The notes beneath the pieces are model-generated. The model saw only the letters and a program-made list of their open reading frames with translations, was not told the origin of the DNA and did no database searches. Both the position numbers and the translations under genes were made by a program. Shown here piece after piece: positions 28,070 through 36,964 of a stretch of DNA of 64,000 nt. The stretch is from CAVQMC01 sp963713505 (lineage in GTDB: Bacteria > Bacteroidota > Ignavibacteria > Ignavibacteriales > Ignavibacteriaceae). The number at the start of each line of letters is the position of its first letter. The first letter of the stretch is position 1. Where the stretch lies: positions 51,326-115,325 of the forward strand of contig CAVQMC010000013.1 in NCBI GenBank assembly GCA_963713505.1, given 5' to 3'.

Positions 28070-29363
28070 TTATTTATAAATCATTCCGATTTTTTGAGTT
28101 ATTTCGTTTGTATTACCTGTATAATAAATTCTATACTGGTTATTAAATTTTCTCCAGAATGGGTAAAGTATTTTTTGACACCAATTATTTTGTGTATCGT
28201 TTTTAGTAAAAAATGGATTTGACTCAACTTTATCCCAATTTTTACCATCTGTAGAAGTTGCCATACCAAATGCTGTTCCAGTTGCATTCATATAGATCAT
28301 TTTAAATTGATTATTTTCATAAATCACTGAAGCATTATTAACACCAGTAGATTCCCAAGATTTATCGGCAATTAAAATCGGATTACCCTCATATTTAGTA
28401 AAATTAATTCCATCTTCAGAAGTTGCCAATCGTATATCATAATAAGGATAATTTCGAGAAGAATAATATAAATAATAAATACTATCAACTTTAATTATAT
28501 CATTTGCCCCAATTTGATATTCACTATAATCAGCATAAACTACAGGATTAGGATATTTTATCCAGTTCAGACCATCCGTAGAGGTAGCTAATCCAATATC
28601 CCAACTACTATATTCATCTGAAAATCCCAAATAATACATTTTATATTCATTATTATCCTTAATAATTGCACCAGTACCTACATGTTGTGAATCCCAAGAA
28701 CCATATGAGCCATAATTAAGGACGGGGGAATTCGTTTGAACTGTCCAATTTATTCCATCTTCAGAAGTAGCATACCATATGTCTGCAACGGCTGAGTTAT
28801 AAACATTTGTATACCATATTTTATAAACACCATCTTCAAATATTATTTTCGGACATATAACTCCATTTGGATGAGTGGAACTTTGCAAAGGAGAAAAAAT
28901 AGGATTACCTGAATAATCAATCCAATTAGTATTAGGTGGTACTCCCCAATTTACTGTTATGTGTATATTACCTGTTCCATTTCCTGTTGGAACTAATGTT
29001 AAATTGAATTGGGTGGTTATTCCAGCTAATATTTGAACGTCCGATTCTCCCGTATAGACTACTACATCATTCTCATCTGCTGCATCCACTTTTAAATGCC
29101 AGCCTCCTGCGGCTATTTCATTAAATGTTATATCTGCTGTGGTATCTGATAATAAGTTTAATGTCCCGCTTAAAGTATCATAATCTATTCTTGTCAAATA
29201 AGCTGTCACACTTACTACATTTGCAGGTTTATGTGCTCTATCAATATTTAGAGGATATCCCGCCTTGCTGATTACTGTTGTTTGGTGATACCGGTATATT
29301 TGATGTACAACTGCTTAATAAAAGTATTGAAATTACTGATAAAAAAAGGACGGTCCGTTTCAT
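28070..29363 (-). CDS. Propeller lipoprotein paralog 2 (one frameshift)
   Basis: 430 aa after correction. Lipobox 'LLLSSC' near residue 19; then a domain of about 110 residues ('AYLTRIDYDTLSGTLNLLSDTTADITFNEI', 'GGWHLKVDA', 'VYTGESDVQILAGI') seen, from memory, in many Ignavibacteria surface proteins. Five blade-like repeats with the motif 'ATS-DGINWTKYEGNPIL' and 'YKMYYLG' follow, resembling five-bladed GH43/GH32/GH130-type propellers. The frame breaks at about 29254 (one extra base in TATCCTCTA), next to the signal region. No catalytic acids are assigned, so glycan binding or hydrolysis is only a guess. Confidence 0.75.
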
Positions 29364-29497
29364 ATTAACCCCCGTTAATATATTGCTGTTTTTTTATTTC
29401 AATTTAATAAAAATTCTTATAAAAACAACAAGATTTGTTTAAATAAAATATTAAATTTAAATATTGTATTAATTTGATAATTGAAAATGTTAGAAAA

Positions 29498-30481
29498 ATG
29501 CACTTTAAGAAATTACTAAAAGAAATCTTGAATTTAGAAATATTTGATACTTTCCCACCTGTTTTGTTAGATATAGGAGCCTCCGGAGCTCAAAGAGAAT
29601 TATGGAAAAAAATTTCTAAATATTCAATTTGCATAGCGTTTGATGCCGATAATAGGGAAATCAGTTATATTGAAAAAACAACAAGCAATTATAGAAAATT
29701 ATTTGTTTTTAATTGTATCGTTAGTGATAAGAATACTCCCCAGATTGATTTTTACCTAACGGAATCTCCTTATTGTTCGAGTACACTTGAACCAAATCTA
29801 AATGAGCTTAAAAATTGGGCTTATTCAGAAAAATTTAATATAACGGAAAAAGTTAAAATTAAATCTCAATCCTTAATGGATTCTTTAAAAGAAGTAAATA
29901 TAAATTACATTGATTGGTTTAAAAGTGATTCTCAGGGAACTGATTTAAGATTATTTAATTCTCTTCATTCAGATATAAGTAAAAAAGTAATTGCAGCCGA
30001 ATTTGAACCAGGATTTATAAATAGTTATAAAGGTGAAGATAGGCTTTCGGACCTTATAAAAGAATTTGAGAAAAAAGATTTTTGGTTATCCAATATGACT
30101 GTAAAAGGTTCGCAACGATTGACTAAAAATCAATTAGACAAATATTTCAAATCAAATTTAATTAAAAAGTTAGCTCAATTCTCACACAAAACCAGCCCTG
30201 GCTGGGCTGAACTGATTTATTTAAATGACTTTAATAAAAATGATTTTTCAGTAAGAGAATATTTATTAGGATGGATTTTTGCAACTATACTTAAACAACA
30301 TGGATTTGCGATTTTATTAATTGAAAAACTAATCGCTCAAAAAATAGATGATGAAAAATTCAATATGCTATTAAAGAAAATGCACAGCTATTCTCTTAAT
30401 AAAATTAAAAAAAATATTTTAGAATTAAAGTTTTTCCCTTTTATTATAATAAAAATTAAACAGCTAGCTGGGATTCAATAA
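29498..30481 (+). CDS. FkbM-like methyltransferase family protein
   Basis: 327 aa from ATG 29498 (an upstream TTG at 29474 is also possible). It has the SAM motif 'VLLDIGASGAQRELW', 'CIAFDADNREISYIEKT', and a degenerate FkbM motif 'WFKSDSQGTDLRLF' where many relatives have K-D-QG-E. Members methylate sugars or lipids in surface polymers. The C-terminal part (beyond about residue 235) is unrelated to the core and K-rich. It converges with the GT4 gene at 30464, overlapping it by 18 bp. Confidence 0.75.
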   Translation: MHFKKLLKEILNLEIFDTFPPVLLDIGASGAQRELWKKISKYSICIAFDADNREISYIEKTTSNYRKLFVFNCIVSDKNTPQIDFYLTESPYCSSTLEPNLNELKNWAYSEKFNITEKVKIKSQSLMDSLKEVNINYIDWFKSDSQGTDLRLFNSLHSDISKKVIAAEFEPGFINSYKGEDRLSDLIKEFEKKDFWLSNMTVKGSQRLTKNQLDKYFKSNLIKKLAQFSHKTSPGWAELIYLNDFNKNDFSVREYLLGWIFATILKQHGFAILLIEKLIAQKIDDEKFNMLLKKMHSYSLNKIKKNILELKFFPFIIIKIKQLAGIQ

Positions 30482-31732
30482 CTTTTCGTAAAGCTCTTTA
30501 TATTGATTTGCAATTTTTAAAGGTGAAAAATTTTCAACGACTTTATTCCTTGCGTTAGTTCGCAAGTTTTGTTTCGAATTTTCATCAAGGTTAATAAACC
30601 AAAGCGCGCCTTCTATAAGTTCATTCATTCCGATCTTTGCTGCTAAATATCCATTTTGTTCATGATCAATCATATCCGGCATACCGCCTATATTAAATGC
30701 TAACACTGGAGTACCGCACGATAAAGATTCCATTACAGTATTTGACAGATTTTCTTGTAATGAAGGTGCGATAAAAAGATCGGCAGCAGAATAGTATAGT
30801 GCTATTTTTTCTGAATCGTTTATTCTTCCTACAATATTAATTTTAAATGGAATTTTATTTAAAGTATTTGCATCAGCAGCTCCCAATACCACAAGCTCAA
30901 TTTTATCCTTTAAATTACCATGTTCATTATATAATCCATTAAGTGAATTTATTAAATAATCGAAACCTTTTCTTTTTTCATTTACAGTAAACGAACTGAA
31001 CAAAAAGAGCAATTTATTTTCTGGAAGATTAAGTTTTTGTCTTGCCTCATTTGATAAAACAGGCTTAAAAATTTTTAAATTTATTGGATTTGGAATAACA
31101 TTCAAATGATAATCTCTTAACAGATGACTTCTTTTTGCTTCATTTGCCAACCACTTACTGCATGTAACAATATTAAATTTGTATTTATTAAATATTTCTT
31201 CCTTGTCTCTAAAAATTTTATTGGAAAAATCGCTTCCATTTTTAAACTTAAGACTTGGGCAGTTTTTGCATTCTGTCAGATAATTATTACAGTCTCCGGT
31301 ATAATGACAACCGCCTGTAAAAGTCCACATATCATGAAATGTCCAAACAATAGGCTTATTTAGTAGTAATAAATTTTTAATAGATTTTAAATTAATATAA
31401 CCGCCGTTTATCCAGTGTAAGTTAATAATATCAGCTGATTTCACAGCTGGATGATCTAATAATTTAGTACCTACATATGGAAATGAAAACCTTCCCCGCT
31501 CTTGTTTAGTAAGTGTTTTAATTAAAATATAATCCATTAAAATTCTTGTCTTAGTTTTAATTTCCTCAAACTTATTATTATTTATATCATATACTGAACT
31601 TGATTTACTGTTTTTTAATTGAGTTAAAATTTTAGATTCAACTCCAATTTCATTTAATGATAAACTAATTCTTGAACATGCTTTTGCAGCTCCGCCAATA
31701 CTTTCGGATGAACTTAAATGTAAAACATTCAT
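30464..31732 (-). CDS. Glycosyltransferase family 4
   Basis: 422 aa. N-terminal 'VLHLSSSESIGGAAKACSRISLSL' is typical of GT4 enzymes that start with a glycine-rich donor loop; the C-terminal half has 'LFLFSSFTVNEKRKGFDYLI' and 'SLSCGTPVLAFNIGGMPDMI'. The middle carries a Cys/His-rich insert 'HYTGDCNNYLTECKNCP' seen in related enzymes. It starts 2 bp after the FkbM gene (31735) and closes a three-gene minus-strand unit (33462 to 30464). Confidence 0.9.
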   Translation of the reverse strand: MNVLHLSSSESIGGAAKACSRISLSLNEIGVESKILTQLKNSKSSSVYDINNNKFEEIKTKTRILMDYILIKTLTKQERGRFSFPYVGTKLLDHPAVKSADIINLHWINGGYINLKSIKNLLLLNKPIVWTFHDMWTFTGGCHYTGDCNNYLTECKNCPSLKFKNGSDFSNKIFRDKEEIFNKYKFNIVTCSKWLANEAKRSHLLRDYHLNVIPNPINLKIFKPVLSNEARQKLNLPENKLLFLFSSFTVNEKRKGFDYLINSLNGLYNEHGNLKDKIELVVLGAADANTLNKIPFKINIVGRINDSEKIALYYSAADLFIAPSLQENLSNTVMESLSCGTPVLAFNIGGMPDMIDHEQNGYLAAKIGMNELIEGALWFINLDENSKQNLRTNARNKVVENFSPLKIANQYKELYEKLLNPS

Positions 31733-31734
31733 AA

Positions 31735-32544
31735 TTATGATTTATAAGCAAATATATTTAATTGAAGATCAAATTGAGGATAATTCTTATCCGTTTTATT
31801 TATAAAAGGAATTGTTCTATCATTAACGGGTTTGATAAAATATCTGAACTTATTCTTTGACAAAATATCTAATATTTCATTTAATTTTTGTTCTTGATTC
31901 AAAAACGAATGATATTCTACAAAAACATTCTGTACGTTATTCAATGCACTCTCACAATCTTTCAAAACTTCATATTCTGCACCTTCAATATCAATTTTAA
32001 GAAAATCAACTTCGTTTTCATTTTGAATCAAATCTCGAAGTCTCAATGTAGGAATTTTGGTTTTATTTCCTTTGCCGAAAATAGATGAACTATCGGCATT
32101 CTCTAAATTAAATTCAATCCCTTCTTCATTTATCCAAACTGCTTTATTTTGAATTTCTATTCCTTCAAATCCATTACTATCAATATTTTGTTTTAGACTT
32201 TTAGAAATTTCCGGATTTGCTTCAATTGCAATAATTCTAGAATTGGGATAAGTAATTTTACTATATATAACACTTAATCCAATGTTGGCGCCGCAATCAA
32301 TAATCAACGGACTTTCATTTCGCGATTGAAATTTATAACTCTCATCCACAAAAATTTCTTTGTATTGCCAGATAAAAGACAAGCAGTCGGGAACTGATAA
32401 AGTTAAGTTATTTACTTTTATAATTTCTTCTTTAAATCTTTCACGATCTCCGTACTTGAAGACAAGCCACAGAAAAGTTCTTTGTCTGGGATTTTTAATA
32501 AAATGATAAATTCCCTTAAATATAATTTTAAAAAATAATTTCAT
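31735..32544 (-). CDS. FkbM family methyltransferase
   Basis: 269 aa with SAM motif 'PLIIDCGANIGLSVIY', 'IIAIEANPEISKSLKQNI' and the FkbM signature 'VDFLKIDIEGAEYEVLKD'. This family O-methylates sugars in exopolysaccharides and natural products. It sits 8 bp after a glycosyltransferase and 2 bp before a GT4 gene, so it probably modifies the same glycan. Confidence 0.9.
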   Translation of the reverse strand: MKLFFKIIFKGIYHFIKNPRQRTFLWLVFKYGDRERFKEEIIKVNNLTLSVPDCLSFIWQYKEIFVDESYKFQSRNESPLIIDCGANIGLSVIYSKITYPNSRIIAIEANPEISKSLKQNIDSNGFEGIEIQNKAVWINEEGIEFNLENADSSSIFGKGNKTKIPTLRLRDLIQNENEVDFLKIDIEGAEYEVLKDCESALNNVQNVFVEYHSFLNQEQKLNEILDILSKNKFRYFIKPVNDRTIPFINKTDKNYPQFDLQLNIFAYKS

Positions 32545-32552
32545 TTACTAAG

Positions 32553-33462
32553 TTAATTTTTATTTAATAAAAAATTATATCTAATATAATTTATTAATTT
32601 TCTTTGAATGCTTAATTTCAAAAACTTCTTTAGATTTTTTACAATAGTTTTATTTAATTCTAATTCATTTGAAAAAGTATAATCATGAATGTTATTTTGT
32701 AAATTTACATTAAATTTATCTGTTTTTGATGTATGAGTACCGGATTTGTCTGCTCCAATATTTTTTAATTTTGAAATTTTAGGATACAAACAGAATGCAT
32801 TACTTTTAAAATGTGCATATGACCATTTAATTCCCCAAGAATCGATCAGATTATTCATTTGAGCCATTAGCATAGGAGTTAAATCTTCTCCGCCTTCATT
32901 AAATTTATGTTGTGCAGATTTATCTTTTACAAAATCTTTAAAATCTGTAATTTCCCAATCTGTTTTGTTCCATCTATCTAACCATGTTCCCCACCCCCAT
33001 GAAGAAGCACGAGGATGTATATAAACTTCTTCATTATAATCATTTGGAATTTCTATTGGGAAACTATATCCTGAAATTGAAAATATCTTTGGAGTTATCT
33101 TTATAAAACTCTAAAGCTTCATTCATAAATTTTAAAAATCCAGGTGCGCTTACTAAATCATCTTCCATTACAATTATTTTTCCGTATTTTGATATTATCT
33201 CCGAAACACCTGAGATTACAGAATTTGCTAAACCTTTATTTTCTTGACTTTCTTTAATTACAATATTTTTAAATCCGTTAATGGAATTTAAATATTTTCT
33301 GACATTCTCAACTTTTTGTCTATCCAATTCATTCTTAGGACCATCAGAAAAGATAAATAGTTCACTTTGATCTGCTAAATAATTTTTCTGAAGTGATTCG
33401 ACTGTTTGCTTAGTATGTGAAAGTCTATTATAAACAAATAGAACTATTGGAGCTAGAACCAT
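32553..33462 (-). CDS. Glycosyltransferase family 2-like protein (one frameshift)
   Basis: 302 aa after correction. The N-terminus 'PIVLFVYNRLSHTKQTVESLQKN' and 'SELFIFSDGPKN' begin a GT-A fold, with a metal-binding 'IIVMEDDLVSAPGFLKFMN' (DxD-like EDD). The downstream part 'YIHPRASSWGWGTWLDRWNKT' is typical of this group of sugar transferases. The frame breaks at about 33081 (extra T in ATTTTC), between 'NSKDI' and 'SISGYSFP'. It heads a three-gene minus-strand operon with an FkbM and a GT4 gene. Confidence 0.8.
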
Positions 33463-33533
33463 TATAGATATAAAGATTGTTATTTAAATTATATTTACAA
33501 ATATAGCTATTGTGTTATCAAAAAGAGCAATAA

Positions 33534-33563
33534 AAAACCCTATATGTTAACATATAGGGTTTT
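33534..33563 (-). terminator. Terminator of propeller lipoprotein 3
   Basis: Self-complementary AAAACCCTATATG-TTAA-CATATAGGGTTTT, a 13-bp perfect stem, followed on the minus strand by a T-run. It ends the long glycan operon read from the right. Confidence 0.85.
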
Positions 33564-33587
33564 AATTTTAATAAAAATAAATCCCAG

Positions 33588-34901
33588 CTAGAAATCTTTT
33601 TTTACAAAACCAATACTAAAAATTGAATTATATGCATTCAAACCGCTATAATAGACTCTATAATCTGAGTTTGTTTTTAGGAAAAACGGATATGTTATTT
33701 TATCTATACCCCAATTATTAGAAGTTTCTTCTTTAGTAAAGAACGGATTCGAAGTTGATTTTGTCCAGTTCTTACCGTCTGTCGAAGTAGCCATTCCAAA
33801 TCCTTCCCCACTTTCGCCGCAATAAACCATTTTATATACACCATCTTCTAAAATAATTGATGGTTGAAAAACTCCAGAGCCTTCCCAAGATTGTGTTGGT
33901 GAAAGTATTGGATTACCTTCATATCTTGTCCAGTTTATTCCATCGGTGGAAGTTGCTAACCCGATTTTATATGTTGGTAAATTTCTGCCATAATAATATA
34001 AATAATATGTATTATTTATTTTGAGAATAAAAGAAGGCACTATTTGATACTCCCAACCACTGGTGCCATGTAAAACAGGATTGCCTTCATATTTTGTCCA
34101 GTTAATTCCATCTGGTGAAGTTGCTAATCCAATATTCCAATTGGAGTATTGGTCTGCCCAACCAACATAATACATTTTATAAATTCCATCCTCCTTAAAA
34201 ATTGGCCCAGGACATACACTAGAAGCATCCCAACTACCATAATTTCCTGGAGAAAGTACTGGGTTAGAATTAGAAACAGTCCATGAAACTCCATCTGATG
34301 ACTCAGCGTAACCAATGTTGGCAACACCTGAGTTAGCTAGTCCAATGTACCACATTTTATAAGTTCCATTTTCAATTAGTATTTTCCCCTGAGAAACACC
34401 ATTATAATCCCAATAGTTATTCTGAGGACTTAGAATTGGATTGTTAGAATAATCTAACCAGTTATGATTTTGAGGTACACCCCACGACACATGAATAAAG
34501 ATATTGCCTTGTCCGTTTCCAGTCGATGAAAGTACTAAATTTACATTTGAAGTAATATCGGGTAAGATTTGAACATCAGCTTCACCAGAATATACAGCAA
34601 TTGAATCCTGATCCAGTGCATCCACTTTTAGATGCCAAGTTCCAGCATCAATATCATTCATTGTTATTTCCGCAGTAGTATCTGTAATAAGATTAAGTGA
34701 TGTTGAAAGAGAGTCATAACCTTCTCTTGTCAAGTATGCCACGACTTCAATTACATTTTCTGGCCTATTTTGACTATCTATTATTAATTGAAGTTTACCT
34801 TTACCATTTGCATTTGGTTGAACGGGCACATATACAATCTTTTCATTACAGCCTATTATTAAAAATAGTGAAGTTATAGAAAGGAGTAATATTCTTTTCA
34901 T
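33588..34901 (-). CDS. Propeller lipoprotein paralog 3 (intact)
   Basis: 437 aa. The signal peptide ends at a lipobox (LIIGC, Cys18), so it is a lipid-anchored envelope protein. An N-terminal domain of about 110 residues ('VVAYLTREGYDSLSTSLNLI', 'GTWHLKVDA', 'GEADVQILPD') precedes five repeats with 'DGINWTKYEGNPVL', 'YKMWYIGL' and 'YNSWNIG'-like motifs. The repeats have the look of a five-bladed propeller of the GH43/GH32/GH130 type, but I cannot name catalytic residues. The leader GGGGGTT lies just before ATG, as in paralogs 1 and 2. It follows the methyltransferase in the glycan operon and is followed by a strong terminator. Confidence 0.8.
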   Translation of the reverse strand: MKRILLLSITSLFLIIGCNEKIVYVPVQPNANGKGKLQLIIDSQNRPENVIEVVAYLTREGYDSLSTSLNLITDTTAEITMNDIDAGTWHLKVDALDQDSIAVYSGEADVQILPDITSNVNLVLSSTGNGQGNIFIHVSWGVPQNHNWLDYSNNPILSPQNNYWDYNGVSQGKILIENGTYKMWYIGLANSGVANIGYAESSDGVSWTVSNSNPVLSPGNYGSWDASSVCPGPIFKEDGIYKMYYVGWADQYSNWNIGLATSPDGINWTKYEGNPVLHGTSGWEYQIVPSFILKINNTYYLYYYGRNLPTYKIGLATSTDGINWTRYEGNPILSPTQSWEGSGVFQPSIILEDGVYKMVYCGESGEGFGMATSTDGKNWTKSTSNPFFTKEETSNNWGIDKITYPFFLKTNSDYRVYYSGLNAYNSIFSIGFVKKDF

Positions 34902-34949
34902 CCGAACCCCCGAATATTTTAACTTTATTTATAATTTAAAGAAAAATAA

Positions 34950-35618
34950 TTAAATACCAAAACAATTATTATTTTTATAAAATATGGTAGTACATTTTTT
35001 ATATAATTCACCTGGTGAAATTCCCCAAAAGTCTAATCTTTTATATCCATTTTTAATTATAAAATTAATTCCCTTCTGTATATTCTTTTCTTTCAGTATC
35101 ATCAAATATAATTATTCCATTTTCAGTCAAAGAATCAATAGAATTTTTTATGCACACTCTACTCGTTCCACACCATCAATTATAATTATTTCAAATTTTT
35201 TGTCTATAGTTTTCAGTACATTATTATATTCTCCAGATGTTCCAGATCTTCTTATAGATTACATCTAGCATTATTTGGTAGCTTATCCTTTAATTTATTA
35301 AACCATGATTCATTGTGTTCAACACAAATTATTTTTTTTACTCTTTCTGCATAATAAATAGTTGAGTTACCACTACCAAATTCAAAAATTGTAAGTATCT
35401 TTGTTTAATCTTTCATCGATAAAACTTATACAAGGATAAGTCAACCAGGGAATTGGATTATTTAATTTATCAACAGGAATTTTATTTAAGAACGAATTAA
35501 ACCAACCTTCATCTTTTAAATAACCAGAATGCATTTGAGATAATAAAGCACTGAGGATTCGCGGTTTTGAGAATAATTTAAGTAGTACTTTTATTTTATC
35601 ATTTATGGAGATTGCCAT
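34950..35618 (-). CDS. Class I SAM-dependent methyltransferase (four frameshifts)
   Basis: ATG 35618 starts inside the 3' end of the flippase gene (16-bp overlap). SAM motif I is 'TIFEFGSGNSTIYYAERV', followed by 'IICVEHNESWFNKLKDKLP' and 'FEIIIIDGVERVE', a standard Rossmann methyltransferase. The frame breaks at about 35405 (extra G after AAA), about 35256 (missing A), about 35150 (missing A) and about 35072 (extra G in GGG). Corrected length is 222 aa ending 'NNCFGI'. Overlap with the flippase argues it is a real gene. It is the most error-dense intact-looking gene in the window. Confidence 0.7.
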
Positions 35619-36946
35619 AAGCCCTTTAAATATTTAAAAAATGTGATTAGAAAAATTGATTTAGACATCATAATTAATTGAGAATAAGTTTTCCTTGAAA
35701 AACCTATAGAAAATGTGGCAATTGAATATGAAATTAATGTTGCTACCGCCGAGCCTATAATTCCGTATATTGGAATCAAGATTAAGTTAAGTATAATATT
35801 AATTATCATACCAATTAAAGTTCTATAAAAAGAAATTTTAGTAAAATTTTCACTTATTAAATACTGGCTGCTTGCAACACCTAAAGAAACCGGAACACCA
35901 GCCCAAATATAAACTGTTAATACAGAAGCTGAAGCTAAAAATTCATTCCAAACAAGAACAGTAATTATAAATGTTGAAAAAATTGTTATAGGAATAGCTA
36001 TTGCATAAGCTAACCATGTTAATATATCATATAATTTTTGAAGGCGACTAATGTATAATACGTTACTCATTTTGCGTGCATTTACAATAGACGGAAATAA
36101 AGAAGCACAAATCGCTGTTGGAAGAAAATACCAGGCTTCAGAAATTCTAACTGCCGCAGCATAATAACCAACGTCATTATCACTTAACATATTTTTAATC
36201 ATAACCTGATCAATTTTCATATAAACAGCAATAACAAGTCCGGACAATATCAAAGGCCATGAGTCTTTTAATAAACTTACTGCAACATTCTTATTAAATT
36301 TCCATTTAAATAATTTCAAGCCTCTGCCTTTATATGCAAACACAAATCCAATTCCTATGAATAAACTTTCAAGACTAAGTATAATTGCAAAATATATAAG
36401 TGGTGCTTTTGCAATAATCAATATAATTTTAATTATTGAAGAAATAATTAAGGCAATAAATTGTACAACAGCAGAATACTTTACTTGTACTTTTGCCTGA
36501 AAATAAAAATCAACAACGTTTATAGTTTGAAAGACTGTTGAGACCGATATGATGAGAATTATTAAGGAGTTAAGGGCATTTTCAGATATTGCAACTAATG
36601 TTATACCAATAAGTACAATAGAGAGTACAGCACCGATTAATTTCAGAAAAAATGTTGATCCAAGAATCGCGTCCCTTTTATCAGGTTCGCTTACCAATTC
36701 TCTAACAATAATACTATCTAATCCTAAGGTAGAAATGGCTGCAAAAAGTCCTACGAAACTTATGGCATAACTTAATATTCCAAACTCAGTGGGACCTAAA
36801 TATCTTATAATATAAATATTTACAACAAAACTAAGGACCAGTTTAAATACTTTTTCAGCAAATAACCATGAGGTATTTTTAAAGTATTTTTTAAATGCAT
36901 CCGATCCAAAATTTATTTTTGTATTTATTTCGTTATTATTCTGCAA
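35603..36946 (-). CDS. Wzx-like polysaccharide flippase (MOP superfamily)
   Basis: 447 aa with about 12-14 hydrophobic segments. 'NIYIIRYLGPTEFGILSYAISFVGLFAAISTLGLDSIIVREL' is the typical start of a polysaccharide-repeat flippase, with 'SWPLILSGLVIAVYMKIDQVMI' in the second half. It moves lipid-linked glycan units across the inner membrane. It is 18 bp after the YfhO gene and overlaps the methyltransferase by 16 bp, placing it in the glycan operon. Confidence 0.88.
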   Translation of the reverse strand: MQNNNEINTKINFGSDAFKKYFKNTSWLFAEKVFKLVLSFVVNIYIIRYLGPTEFGILSYAISFVGLFAAISTLGLDSIIVRELVSEPDKRDAILGSTFFLKLIGAVLSIVLIGITLVAISENALNSLIILIISVSTVFQTINVVDFYFQAKVQVKYSAVVQFIALIISSIIKIILIIAKAPLIYFAIILSLESLFIGIGFVFAYKGRGLKLFKWKFNKNVAVSLLKDSWPLILSGLVIAVYMKIDQVMIKNMLSDNDVGYYAAAVRISEAWYFLPTAICASLFPSIVNARKMSNVLYISRLQKLYDILTWLAYAIAIPITIFSTFIITVLVWNEFLASASVLTVYIWAGVPVSLGVASSQYLISENFTKISFYRTLIGMIINIILNLILIPIYGIIGSAVATLISYSIATFSIGFSRKTYSQLIMMSKSIFLITFFKYLKGLWQSP

Positions 36947-36964
36947 TTAAATAATGCTTCTAAT

